Of a DNA stretch of 64,000 bases, positions 26,101-36,694 are shown in pieces. Under the pieces are notes generated by a model. The model was not told the origin of the DNA and made no database searches. It saw nothing but the letters and a program-made list of their open reading frames with translations. The stretch covers positions 124,001 to 188,000 of the forward strand of contig QWDQ01000028.1 in assembly GCA_003868215.1 (NCBI GenBank), read 5' to 3'. Both the position numbers and the translations under genes were made by a program. The stretch's first letter is position 1. The number at the start of each line of letters is the position of its first letter. This DNA is from Pseudophaeomoniella oleicola. Lineage: Eukaryota; Ascomycota; Eurotiomycetes; Phaeomoniellales; Phaeomoniellaceae.

Positions 26101-27150
26101 ACACAGATGTGATGCTTTGAGTCCTCTGGAATGATGTTGGCGACTACCCCGTAGTGCGGTTAGAGGCTCCGCTACGGATGGGAAGATTTATGTAAGCAAC
26201 AACTCTGATTCCGATTGCCAGACGATACAAACGAGATATTTTACGACGAGCACCACCAGAATAGGATGCCAGATGTCGACTGTTCGTCGGTGATATCAGA
26301 CAGCTATGAAGAACGAGTATAGTCTTTGGCTAACTCAATGGAAATGATCTGGAACCCCATCCATGCTGTGCACCGATTCTCTTAGTGGATCGGGACTATA
26401 CCGCGGCAACGCCTAGGTACCGTCGAGGTATATACAGATCAATCAAGCCGAATACATCAAAACTCGCGGTTCTGAGTCCCAATGTACAAAGGCTGCCAAG
26501 CGATGTTCGTTCACGATAACTTAGCCAGAAGTATGGAGGGGCTAGCAGAGAGATTCAAAGGGAGGGCAATGGGGAAAGGGTTGCGCTCTGCAGAAGGCTG
26601 GGAATACGCAACCACGAATGCAGAACCATGATGTTGAGGACATCGAATAATTTCAAAAAAGAGGAGAGCAATGAAGTCCCTAGATCAGCTGGAGGTGCGG
26701 AAGGGTTGAGAAGAACTTGTGACCATCCCTTGGCTATGGAATGAATCTAAGTAGAAAAATACACCGCATCTTCTCTTGATCAACTCTGCCCGGCGAACGT
26801 ATGTAGCAATATCTTTCCTCATATTCTCTGCCTAGTAATAAGTACCTCATGAACTCCAGTTCCTGATGCAGGGGTATCGTGATGTACTGTTCCGATAGAT
26901 GCTATGCGCCATTCTCGTCGCATGCCTGTGCAGCATTTGCGTTGCGGGTGAAGGTCCGTTCCCCCAGGCTTCCCTCGTAGTTGAATCTGTCTCTGAACAC
27001 TGAATGACGTATTACGTAAGAAGTTCGCTCGTAGAAGCCGGGTCTCATGTGGAAAAGGGAAAGGAAAAAGAAAGATATCAAGGCGCTCTAATTGACATGT
27101 AAGGCGTAAGACATCTCTCTGATAACCCCTGAAAGGGAAAAGTACACATA
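23150..27150. other. Long gene-poor region
   Basis: This 4 kb has no gene I can support. It begins with the TPS1 3' flank. A plus-strand frame at 25150-25404 encodes a hydrophobic stretch (ISLLLVLLCLLSLAAGLG) resembling a signal anchor, but it overlaps an equally long minus-strand frame and no continuing exons are clear. Between about 26058 and 27077 I see no sizeable open frame on either strand. CCTAGGTA lies at 26412-26419. Purine-rich, GTGG- and GGA-rich microsatellite-like DNA dominates 23730-24400. Confidence 0.5.
23900..23924 (+). repeat. Short tandem repeat (TTGAGG)4
   Basis: Four head-to-tail copies of a six-base unit TTGAGG in purine-rich DNA downstream of TPS1. It is a simple microsatellite with no coding context. 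Confidence 0.8.
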
Positions 27151-27738
27151 TCAGAACTCGGACGGACTGGCGCCTTTAGGTAATTTCCCACAGTGGTAAG
27201 ACCGGATGTGCTCTCTCCTATGGTCTTTACGTGTGAAACCCCTGTTCCCTTGTCGCCTGCACCGAGCCCCCCAAGGACAGTCGAAGTATTGAACAAAATG
27301 CTTAGAACGAATGTGTCGTTGGAGATCTGCGAAGCGGGTGAACGAGCTGTTGCACCCTGGATGTATACAGTGCGGGCGTTCCGTACGTCTGATCACCCTG
27401 CCAGTTAACTTGAGTACACTTGGGATCCTTCATTACTCCACTAACAGTGCAGAAGTCGGCTTCCGTCTTGGAGGCTTCCCCTGGCCCAGGTTTTCGGACG
27501 GACATCGATCTGTCACATCCGACTGAGGAGTTTCTTTGTCCCCTTCAACCTCTGTGCTTTGGCCACATTCGAGGAGACTGTGGGCGAGATAGATAGATTC
27601 GAAGGAAGGGAATTCGAGGCAATGGTCTCCATGTTGTGAACCCAAAAGACCTTCGTGTCTGTACTGGGTTGACCATGGTGACAACGTAGTCCAATCTCCG
27701 TGCATCTGAAGGTCATCCATGTTCCTTCGTGTTGGCAT
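27151..27738 (-). CDS. Small two-finger C2H2 zinc-finger protein
   Basis: Exons 27446-27738 and 27151-27397 (minus) join across a 48-bp intron (gttagt..ggcag, branch-like gttaac) in a leucine codon, giving 179 aa. The C-terminal part has two C2H2 fingers: CIHPGCNSSFTRFADLQRH with a distal His (about residues 108-132), and CPWGARCRRQGNRGFTRKDHRREH with a distal His in SYH. The second, with an insert after its cysteines and the GFTRKDH signature, is typical of paired fingers at the end of fungal regulatory proteins. The N-terminal 95 residues are polar and disordered. A TATATA-containing element lies about 165 bases upstream (27898-27912). It may be a DNA-binding regulator. Further upstream exons (27984-28570) cannot be excluded. 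Confidence 0.6.
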
Positions 27739-29831
27739 CTATCTCTCACTTGTCAGTAACGTATCAGGTTTGTGACATTGACATACCCACAAACCAGGTC
27801 CAGTTGGTAATAAGATGAGCCGTGAGCGAGACTGGAAAGGGTGAAGATACACCCTAGACTGGAAGATGACTCAGTGCGAATGAAGCTTCTCTCCTAAGTA
27901 TATAAAGACAGTACTTCGCGTTCAACAATACAAGAGTCCACGCGACTTGCGTCATGCAAGTAGGGTCCATGGAGTAGGCGAGATTAGCCGCAACTAGGAT
28001 CGATTCGACACCAGTCACGAGATGACGCTCCGATGTATTGACGTGGATAGAACTCGAACTGGGGAGTGGGATAAAGCGAGTGGAACGACTGGCAACACTG
28101 GCAGGGGTGAAATGGCACGGAGCCAGGGATTTGTAGATATATGCAAGGTTCTCCCGGATTTGTAGGGCTGATTGTAATACTCTGACTGGTGCAAGGGATG
28201 TATTGTGTCATAATGATAGCACCTTTGGGAGCGTTCGGCGTGCACGCAAGAGGACTTGCAGATTGAGCTGTATCGGGCAATGTATACATTGTGGTGCCGT
28301 TTTACTTATCGAAAGGTCACAGGAACCAAAGCCCGCACATCTGATTGGCAGAGACGCAGTTCTAACAGCTCTGTAGATTCTTCCGAGTGGCTCTGTTGAT
28401 ACACACCAGATGGACAGTATGCCTGAAGAGAATCTTGTACTTGATGTCCGTTTGATGATTTGCTGTGGTAGCCTGTAGCATCTGGCTGGATGAACATGTT
28501 TATCCATATAATTGTGGGATTGACCAGGATGACCCAGGGAGATCTCCAAGATCCTCCATGGCGATTCACGCAGGTTCATACTTTGCAGTCAAACAATACC
28601 CAAGGCAGACAGAGAGACAGCCCTGATATATGCAGGTCGGAGGGCAAGGCAGTCGGTGGCCCACCGGATACAACCGTTCGTGGATATAGCCACGAAGAAC
28701 ATTCTCATTTGTGGTTTACCTGGATATGGGCTCTTACTGAAGGTTTAAGATGGCCGACTTCTCGGCTGATCTTTGACTGAGTGTCTCGACATTGGAAGTC
28801 CGAAGCGGCAAGCACCGTGAATGGTCATCGCGCCCGCTTAATGGGTCGAGTGTCGACAGCGAGTGAGATATGTTAACCCAAGGCCGATCCAGTTTCATAG
28901 CGATATCTGTCCCCAGTCAAAACATAGCATTCCGGTTGCTTTCTTTCAGAGGCTTGGTAGGAATATCGACAGGACCACCTACCATTATTTTCACAGACTT
29001 CAAAGCCATTTCCCTAATGTACGACCATAGTTGTCTCTCGACGGTGGAGATGGTTGCTGAAGAAGCCTGGACCCAGCAAGGTTGTCATGTGGGCATAGAA
29101 GGCCCCGGTCAATGCGCTGGATCGTCAGGCATCATATATCTACACGGCTGATTGATTGGCAAGGGAACCTGCTCTCCAACCCAATCCATAATCCCGGATC
29201 GAAGCAGTCAAAGATCGCATTGCGAGTTCGCCGTCCGCAATATTACGTCTGGGAGTTCGAGTAGACCTCTTTTACTTCTAGTCGAATAATATGACAGATG
29301 CCGTTCGTTTTAAAAGATCTAAAGTAGTTCTGCTTTCCTCGCTTACTATCAGATGAGTAGCATGGATCCGATTTCATGTTTGTCGGATAGATGGTGTAAC
29401 TTCGGGGTTGAAGTTACCTGGGAAAATAGATAAGGCAGCCGAGCTCTTCTTAGTACCGTACTTTCGTGAGCTTGAGATGACTGAGCAGATATTGGACTTC
29501 ACATAATTTGGTGTCATGATTACCTTCAAATCTGCTGCAGACCGATAACATCCCAACTTACCAGACAACAATGCTCGCAGCGTAAAAGGTGGGCGGAGAG
29601 AAATAGGATTAAGAGCAAGATCATCTCCTGGTCGACGAGCCACAAGAGGGCATATTGCATTATCATTCAGTCACCGAAAGACATGTATTATAGCCTTCCA
29701 GAGATCACTAGTACCGGTACACGTGAGGCGATTCGCTTGAAGCCCCGTCCCTAATCCAAGCCCAAGCCAGTATCAGCAGTGTTTACCTGTCCACATGATC
29801 CCAATTAATGTGCGCCTTGCTAATGCTACTC
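27739..29831. other. Intergenic region with unassigned open frames
   Basis: Two minus-strand frames (28306-28569 and 27984-28289) have Gln/Ser/Pro-rich products and could be 5' exons of the C2H2 gene or an unrelated small gene, but I could not find a splice path that joins them in frame. Plus-strand frames near 28870-29151 show no domain. I recognise no RNA gene or repeat. Confidence 0.4.
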
Positions 29832-31802
29832 CTACAAATCATCTTCCAAATATTTGTAGACGAACTTGAAGTCTGCTTTCCTTCGGTTCATCCTGCAAGA
29901 ATCAGTACGTTGAACAACGACCACAGGTCAGAGAAAGCTGCTTACCATGTGCTCTCATAGTCAAAGAACCTATACGTCCCCTGTTCGAAATCTTCTGTTA
30001 TATTCTTTGGCTCTTCGTGCCTCTGGAACCACGTCTGATATTGCTTGTGAAATCTCCAACTCTGGCTCTTTAACGCCTTCGCTGCAAGATATTGCTGGTA
30101 TGTTCCTTGGCGATAGTAGAAGATATAGAACAGCGTATCAGTGTCTATACGACCGGTCTCATACAACCTCGGGTCATCGAATATGGGCAGAGTGTCTTGA
30201 GGGTAATGAGGTGGAGTGTTGAAGCGAAATTGAGGCTTGTAGTGGCGCGGGCGTTCGGCATCGGCTACTTCAGGGGCTGTCTCGTGAGAGGCTTGGAGTA
30301 GCCTTTGCACTGATGGTGAAGGTTGTAGGGTCATCCGGCTCTTTGTGGTCTCAAATGACTGTATTAGGTCTTGTAAGCCTGGCGGTAGGTGGTATATTGA
30401 CTCTTCTCCCTCAGCATCCGCTGGTACGTCTCCATTGATTGATGGCTCTTCTCCTGCAATAGCTGGATGGGGGGAAGTTTCTGCTTCGTCCATAGCTGGA
30501 GTTGCCGGTACACTGCTTGGGACACTGACAACGGCAGCGCTAGCCTGGCTTAATGCTGGTGATTTATTCTGATCTTGGCTGGGAGCGCCATCAAGGCTAG
30601 CCGTCCTCGACACGTCCTTGTTCTCAGCTATCTGCGCAGAATGAGGACTTGGCGAAGCCGTTGTACTAGGCTTAGGCGTAGCGTGTGCTATTTGATTCGA
30701 ACTCGGGGGCGGAGGCAAGGGTGCGATACCCACGCCGCTCTTGTCGCTTGCAGCAGCTGCAGCAGCAGCAGAGGCGTATTTAAGACCCTCACCTGGTGGT
30801 CTGCTAGGTACAGGTGCTGGTTTCATGTCCTTATCTTTCGTGACAGATGGTGCAGGAGGAGGAGGCATGGTATTGAGTGTGGATAATATTGGCAACGGTG
30901 ATTTGAGCTGTGTCGAAGGCCGTCTTGCTGACGTTGAATCTGCCTTCGGCTTGATGGGCTTTGCAGGTTCTGGTTCTGGCTCCTCTTGTACCGACTGCGC
31001 GTCTTGTGATGAAATCTTGTCATTATCGGTCGCTAGTCCATATGCTGCCTCCTCTTGGTCGAGGTTGAAATCGTCGTAGAGCGCATCATTCTCTCCATCG
31101 AAATCGGCGACATTGCCTTCCTTAACCGCATATTCAATATCTTCCTTGATCTCATTGACCTGGCTGGAATCAACACTGCCATTCTGTATGGATCGCAGAA
31201 GCAGTTGCAATTTAGCCTCATGCCACTTATATCTTTCGGTGATGATACTGATGTCAGATAACCGATCGGTCTTGGAAGTGTCTCTTTTATTCTTCTTCAC
31301 CGCAGCTTGTAGAGTGTCCTCCTCTGCATCGAGCGCTTCAAGCACCCGCCCAATCTCCTCGACCTGCTCGTTCAAGAAGTCGCAGATCTCTTCCTTTTCT
31401 TTTTCTCTCGGATCAAGTTTTGCACTTTGTGATAGACCCTCCTTAGAATATGCCTTTGTCTTCATTTCCTTCTCGACAGCTTTAAACTGTTCCATACACT
31501 GACGTAGTGTTAGCTTCGGACATAGAAATACGGAGCGCTAGTGATGCCTTTTCTATCTTTTTCCTCTGTTCCAATAGAGGGGCTTTGTCCTTCACTTCAT
31601 TGCCTGCGGCCCATGTTTTTATCTGATCACGAAAGCGTTGCAGCTTCTTGATCTCTCGTTTGAGGTTATCTTCAAGTTTGTCCTTCTGAGCCGCATTCGA
31701 CGACGAATATATTTTCTCGTAAATGCTGTCGAATTCTTGTATGCCTTCGGCTACCTTCTTGAAGGTCTTGTCGATCTCCTGCTGCGTCTTTCGCGAAGTC
31801 AT
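29832..31802 (-). CDS. NOT3: CCR4-NOT complex subunit Not3/Not5
   Basis: Exons 31548-31802, 29946-31498 and 29832-29892 (minus) encode 622 aa. This is a core subunit of the CCR4-NOT deadenylase complex, which shortens poly(A) tails and can sense slow ribosomes. The N-terminal Not3 domain (1-~235) is a long charged coiled coil starting [21 protein letters not shown] Pro/Ser/Ala-rich linker contains an eight-alanine run (near 30755-30780). The C-terminal NOT box starts near residue 505 and includes [20 protein letters not shown], ending KYLEDDL. The first intron (31499-31547, 49 bp) appears to be GC-AG: only the donor AAG|GCATCA keeps the conserved [21 protein letters not shown] join in register. 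The last intron (29893-29945) is ordinary. Confidence 0.95.
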
Positions 31803-32331
31803 GGTTGCAGCTCATGAGACGAGGAGGTTGGATGTCGATGGGATTGGGGTGCAGCTTCGTGGTCAACAAGTGCGTCAGCCTCAGCACTGCCTGGATTATG
31901 CCGCCAGATTAAAGGGAAAAGGCGTACTAGGAAGATGAGCAGAATTGTTTGCTCTTGTCTCAGCGCAAACTGGATGTCGTTCCTCATTAAAGTCGCTCTC
32001 TACCTTGCCTTATCCACTAGTCTTGGCGTCGCTTAATGGGAAAGTACAGATCTTAGCCTAACTCGATCGAGATTTACGTGGCCGATCAAATCGCGGAGAA
32101 ATGAACGTTTCCTGTCAACGCATCACGATCAAAAGTATCGATATGCAATCCCGACATTCGCATCTTAACCCAGAAATCATTGCATACGTTATCAAAACTA
32201 CTCGAGATCTTCAGACGCAAGCTACTAGGCAATCTTGTCGTATACTTATTCGCCGGTGTGAAGTAACACAAACTGGCTAATCCTCTGAGGGGACATACAT
32301 ATGGTCTTTTAGTCCTAATCGGATACGCAAC
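31803..32331. other. Divergent promoter region NOT3 / DTD1
   Basis: About 530 bases between the starts of NOT3 (minus) and DTD1 (plus). No gene, repeat or clear motif is visible. It should carry both promoters. Confidence 0.5.
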
Positions 32332-33177
32332 ATGAAGGGTAAACGCTGTGTTTCTTGTCTTGTGAAACCCTCTTCTAAGATTTTACAGCCGTTATACAGC
32401 GTGTCACATCCGCGAGTGTGACCGTGGATAAAAACCTCGTCTCTTCGATCGGCAAAGGTCTCTTAGTATTTGCGGCTTTTGGGCCAGACGATACCAAGAA
32501 ACATGCCGATACCATGGCATCTAAAGTTTTGAAACTGAAAATCTGGCCTGATGAGAGCGATTCTGGAGTGCGTCTGTTGCCACTCAGTGCTGGATATCGC
32601 TGACCTATTCTAGTGGAAGAAAAATGTCCAGGACATCCAGGGCGAAGTGCTCTGTGGTAGGAGCCCTGAAAACATATGCATTGGGTCCAACTGACCCTTT
32701 TTTTCCACAGTGTCTCAGTTTACGCTATACGCTTCAACAAAGAAGGGCAACAAACCTGATTTTCACGGAGCAGCAAAACCCGAGATTGCTAAAGAACTAT
32801 ATGACTATTTCTTTTTGAAAGTGCAATCGTTATACACGCCCGAAAAAGTCAAAAACGGTGTTTTCCAAGCTATGATGGAGGTTGGACTTGTGAATGATGG
32901 GCCGGTAGGTGTTGATTACTGCAGTATCGATGCAGCGGTAAATCTTCCTCGGGAGCGTTGTCATCATACCTGTGCGATTTCGTCAACTAGATCTGACACT
33001 GTTGATGCTTAGGTTACCATAAATATTGACACAGACCCTCCAAAAACCGAATCGAAAGGAGAAAAGTCCAAAAAGCCGGAAGCGACCGCAGGCAAATCAG
33101 AACAGCCTAGCTCTTCCAAAACGGAAGAGGACCTTGAGACGATAATCAAGAAGCTTCCTCAGGAGCTCCTAGACTGA
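32332..33177 (+). CDS. DTD1: D-aminoacyl-tRNA deacylase
   Basis: Exons 32332-32338, 32389-32567, 32614-32656, 32711-32904 and 33013-33177 give 195 aa. The enzyme hydrolyses D-amino acids (and mischarged glycine) from tRNA, a proofreading step in the cytosol. Key family features: the start MKAVIQRVTSASVTVD, the SQFTLYA motif (~78-84) and the NDGPVT motif (~138-143), whose GP|VT is split by the fourth intron. The catalytic core is the usual ~150 residues. A Lys/Ser/Glu-rich tail of ~45 residues is added, as is common in fungi. The first coding exon is only 7 nt (ATG AAG G), so the true start is easily missed. Confidence 0.95.
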
Positions 33178-34510
33178 CGATCAGTATTATCAGATCATGT
33201 TCAGCTTCTGCCGCAATCCCGCCGATTCAGGCCACAACGACGTCTTCATCCAGACCAGTCGACCCTATCTGATAAATGCAAACGAATATTGCTGACTACA
33301 GTAGAGGATACGCCACAGGAATCCTCTACACAACACCATGTTGGGAGGGGTACCAGCTCTGGATTTTGGGCTCATAATTTGGTTATTGGACAGCGGACGA
33401 CGTACCCAAATTCCAACATACATTATCGCAACTGAAATGGGCGCAAAAGACGACGGCCATGTATGCCAGACATACATGTCTTTGAAAAATGGGAAGAGAA
33501 TCGAACTTTCCCACCCTACAGATGCCTCTCAGATTTGTGGGAACATCACAATTCCTAGGGTTATATGAATACCAGGAGCAAAGTTTCTGGACAGACCGTA
33601 TCAAGGTCTTGAAATCTTAAGGAATCGCTTGGCTCGGTCAAAGTGTGTTCAAATATTTCGAGTTTGTGACACATGTGCATCCCAAGGTAGTCGATGCACA
33701 GCATTCGAGATCTGCATGATCAGTAAGCTAAGATTTTGTGTGTTCCGCGGAATTCCCGTCAGCATCATTACATTTTTCTTTACGAGCGTTAAACTAGATC
33801 TTCGTTTGCTATACCATACCCCCGCCATCTCGCCATGAAAGTAGCGGGATCTACTGGTATGGAGCACGTGCAATGGAGGGAATGCAGACGCAGGACATCG
33901 GATCTTGCTTTACTACGTACCATTCTCATCTCCCTTGTCTTGGTGGCCAGTCAAGTGGGTGATACTACGTAGTAAGTTACTTGAATCAGTTTCCATTTCT
34001 GGCGCAGCGCAACTCTCGAAGACGTGGAGGTTTGACCAATGGAAAGTCGTGGATAAAGAAAGATCAGTGGGTCCCAATCTCTTATCAACCCCTCTCAACA
34101 ATTCTACGTAGTAAAGGCATTACATGTCCAAGCTACAAACCCAATCCCAAACAACCCGTCTACCTATCGAGCCATCTCCATCTTATCGCTCTTCCCAACC
34201 TACAGTACTACGTATGTCGCCAAGTCGCTGAGGTCCGATAGCAGCTATGCCGGCAAAGGTTCGGTGTCACGGAGACCGCTGATCGGATATACGTAGCACC
34301 AATGGTCCCTTTATCAATGAGTGCGGGGCTACGAAGCTGATGCGGTAATCCATCGTCGCCGTTATATTTCCGAGGTTCACGACTGTCGAAGCTTTGGATA
34401 TCTGCATCTTTCTTTCCACCGGAAGTAGGCTATCGATTTCTCCTATCCTAACGTCGTTTCGTCCTATCAACAACCTTTTGAGAAGCGGTTTGAGGTCAAC
34501 TATCGCCGAC
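33178..34510. other. Intergenic region upstream of formamidase
   Basis: This 1.3 kb holds the DTD1 3' flank and formamidase promoter. Open frames at 33265-33873 have no recognisable content. The distal half carries four copies of the TACTACGTA palindrome (33911-33919, 33963-33974, partial at 34104-34113, 34206-34214), and GATA motifs occur close to the start codon. Confidence 0.5.
34164..34469 (-). promoter_or_regulatory. Cluster of GATA (AreA/Nit2-type) motifs
   Basis: Four HGATAR-type sites are seen on the minus strand at 34164-34169 (CGATAG), about 34183-34188 (CGATAAG region), 34430-34435 (CGATAG) and 34464-34469 (TGATAG), all within 350 bases of the formamidase ATG. AreA/Nit2-type GATA factors are known to activate nitrogen-scavenging amidase genes of this kind under nitrogen limitation. 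Regulation here is inferred, because GATA motifs are short and frequent. Confidence 0.4.
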
Positions 34511-36015
34511 ATGCCAGGAGAAATCAGAACCGCCTGCAAGGTGGATCTTAACAAGCCGGCTCCAGAGAACCCTATGCTACACGTAAGGAAACTTGCAACG
34601 ACAGTATGGCCATACAGCTAACAGACTCGATTACTAGAACCGGTGGCATCCTGACGGTAAGAAGGCAACCTCATTATCCTATCCCTCACTGATGCCTCGA
34701 TTCAAGTTCCGTTCTGCGGCACTATCAAGAATGGAGAAGTCGTAAAGATCGAATGCATTGACTGGACAGGCGGTCAGATCGGCAACAACGACTCCGCGGA
34801 CGATATCGCAAACGTCGATCTCACCAAAATTCACTACCTGTCTGGACCATTCGAGATCGAAACCGCAGAGCCCGGTGACGTACTAGTCGTGGAGATCCAG
34901 GATGTACAACCGATGCAAGAAGCGCCGTGGGGTTTCACAGGGATTTTCTCTAAAGAGAACGGTGGAGGCTTCCTGGACACCATCTACCCCAAACCGTGAG
35001 TTTGTCGCTTACTGTTCGCCCACGAAAGCTAACATTGAATGGCATTTAGGGCGAAAGCGATCTGGGATTTTGAGGGCATATTCTGCTCCTCGCGTCACAT
35101 CCCAGGTGTGCGATTTGCAGGGCTGATCCATCCTGGTATCCTCGGTTGTGCGCCGTCTCCCGAGGTCCTTGCCGAGTGGAACAAGCGGGAAGGAGAACTG
35201 ATTGCCGCAAGCACTCATATGGATTGTGTAGTCGCACAGCCTCCCAATCCCAACAATGTTCACGCCGGTAGTGCCGATGCGGCAACGAAAGAAAAGGTAG
35301 GTAAGGAGGGTGCCAGGACCATCCCGGGGCGGCCAGAACATGGTGGCAACTGCGACATTAAAAATCTCTCACGTGGGAGCAAGGTGTATCTTCCAGTCCA
35401 CGTCAAGGGCGCTAAATTCAGTGTCGGCGATCTTCACTTCTCACGTGAGTGTTCAACATTGTGATTTCATGCAAGAATGCTAACAACATTGAAGAGGGCG
35501 ATGGTGAAATATCTTTTTGTGGCGCCATCGAAATGGCTGGTGGTATCATCACAATCAAGTTCAATGTCATGAAGAATGGCATGGCAGAACTTGGCATGAA
35601 GTCTCCAATCTTCATACCCGGTCCAGTGCAACCACAGTTCGGACCTGGTCGTATGCTCTACTTCGAAGGCTTCAGTGTCGACGAAAACGGCAAACAGCAT
35701 TATTTGGACACAACTGTGGCGTATCGTCAAACAACTCTGCGCGTCATCGAGTATCTGAAGCGATTCGGCTATGATGACTATCAGATCTACCTTCTGCTGA
35801 GCTGTGCTCCCGTCGAAGGCCATGTTGCCGGCATTGTTGATGTAAGTTCACATACCCTCCACTTCTGATAGACGAACCTGCTTACACAAGGTGCTCAGAT
35901 CCCGAACGCTTGCACTACCATTGGCGTGCCAATGGATATCTTTGACTTTGATATTTCCCCGAGCGCACCAGCAACGAAGCGAGACCTCGGGAGCTGTGCT
36001 TTTGCTAGCAAGTAG
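34511..36015 (+). CDS. Formamidase / acetamidase (FmdA/AmdA family)
   Basis: Exons 34511-34582, 34638-34656, 34707-34995, 35050-35444, 35495-35841 and 35899-36015 give 412 aa. The family hydrolyses formamide (or short amides) to ammonia and the acid, releasing nitrogen in the cytosol. It is full length and closely follows fungal formamidases: NRWHPD, IDWTGGQIGNNDSADD, YLSGPFEIETAEPGD, DFEGIFCSSRHIPGVRFAG, HPGILGCAPS, GRPEHGGNCDIKN, SFCGAIEMAGG, and MDIFDFDISPS near the end. The second exon is 19 nt. Formamide rather than acetamide is the likely substrate because of the close match to formamidases, but the two cannot be separated with certainty by eye. GATA motifs upstream fit nitrogen control. 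Confidence 0.95.
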
Positions 36016-36694
36016 CTGCGTCCTATATGAGAGATAAGATCCTCGATTGGACACCCGGAGGTATGACTATATTTGGCATGCAACGCTTTACGATGGTCAC
36101 GTCGATTCGGAATTTCTTTGTACACGTACGATCCATCGTTTCGAGTAGTTAAGCTAGGTACCAAGTAATCCACATTAGAAAAATCCCAAGTCGCAATGTA
36201 TCTATTCTCTCAATGTATCCCCTTTCCGGCGATCTCTTCCCGCCTCACATTTTCAGCAGGATCCATCTCCTCAAACGGTCACCTGGGGTTCTGACCCTGA
36301 CTGTCATCGCCTCAGCTGCCTGAAGCACGACACGCACGCAAAGTGATGTACTGTAAGGAGGTTCCGTGTGCAATGGTTAGAGAAGCAAGATATCACTTTA
36401 CAGTAATTAATTACGGTTCCTGATGATCCTGCGGGGTTCACGATAGTGGGGAGTGTGGAGAGCTGTGAGGCTGTTCCAGAGCATTCTGTCAGTTACACGA
36501 GCTTTTAAAGAGCGCAACGGCCCAATTGAATGTTGAAGTAAGCTGGATTTCTTCCAGAGAGAGATAACGCCAAAGCGCGACTACATACTACTCCCACTTC
36601 CTGAGACTCGAATTTGTGCCGTCTGTGCCCAACACAAGAACTACTTTACGAAAGTCAACGTCCCCACACTTCTGTCGCAGGACGATCGAACACA
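36016..36694. other. Intergenic region: CPR6 promoter
   Basis: About 680 bases between two plus-strand genes. It contains the 3' flank of the formamidase and the CPR6 promoter. No gene or repeat is visible. I could not find a canonical heat-shock element array (GAAnnTTC repeats), although CPR6 is heat-inducible in yeast. Confidence 0.45.

Noticed and set aside
33265-33873. Open frames on both strands between DTD1 and the formamidase
   Set aside because: They overlap each other in opposite directions and have no domain-like sequence.
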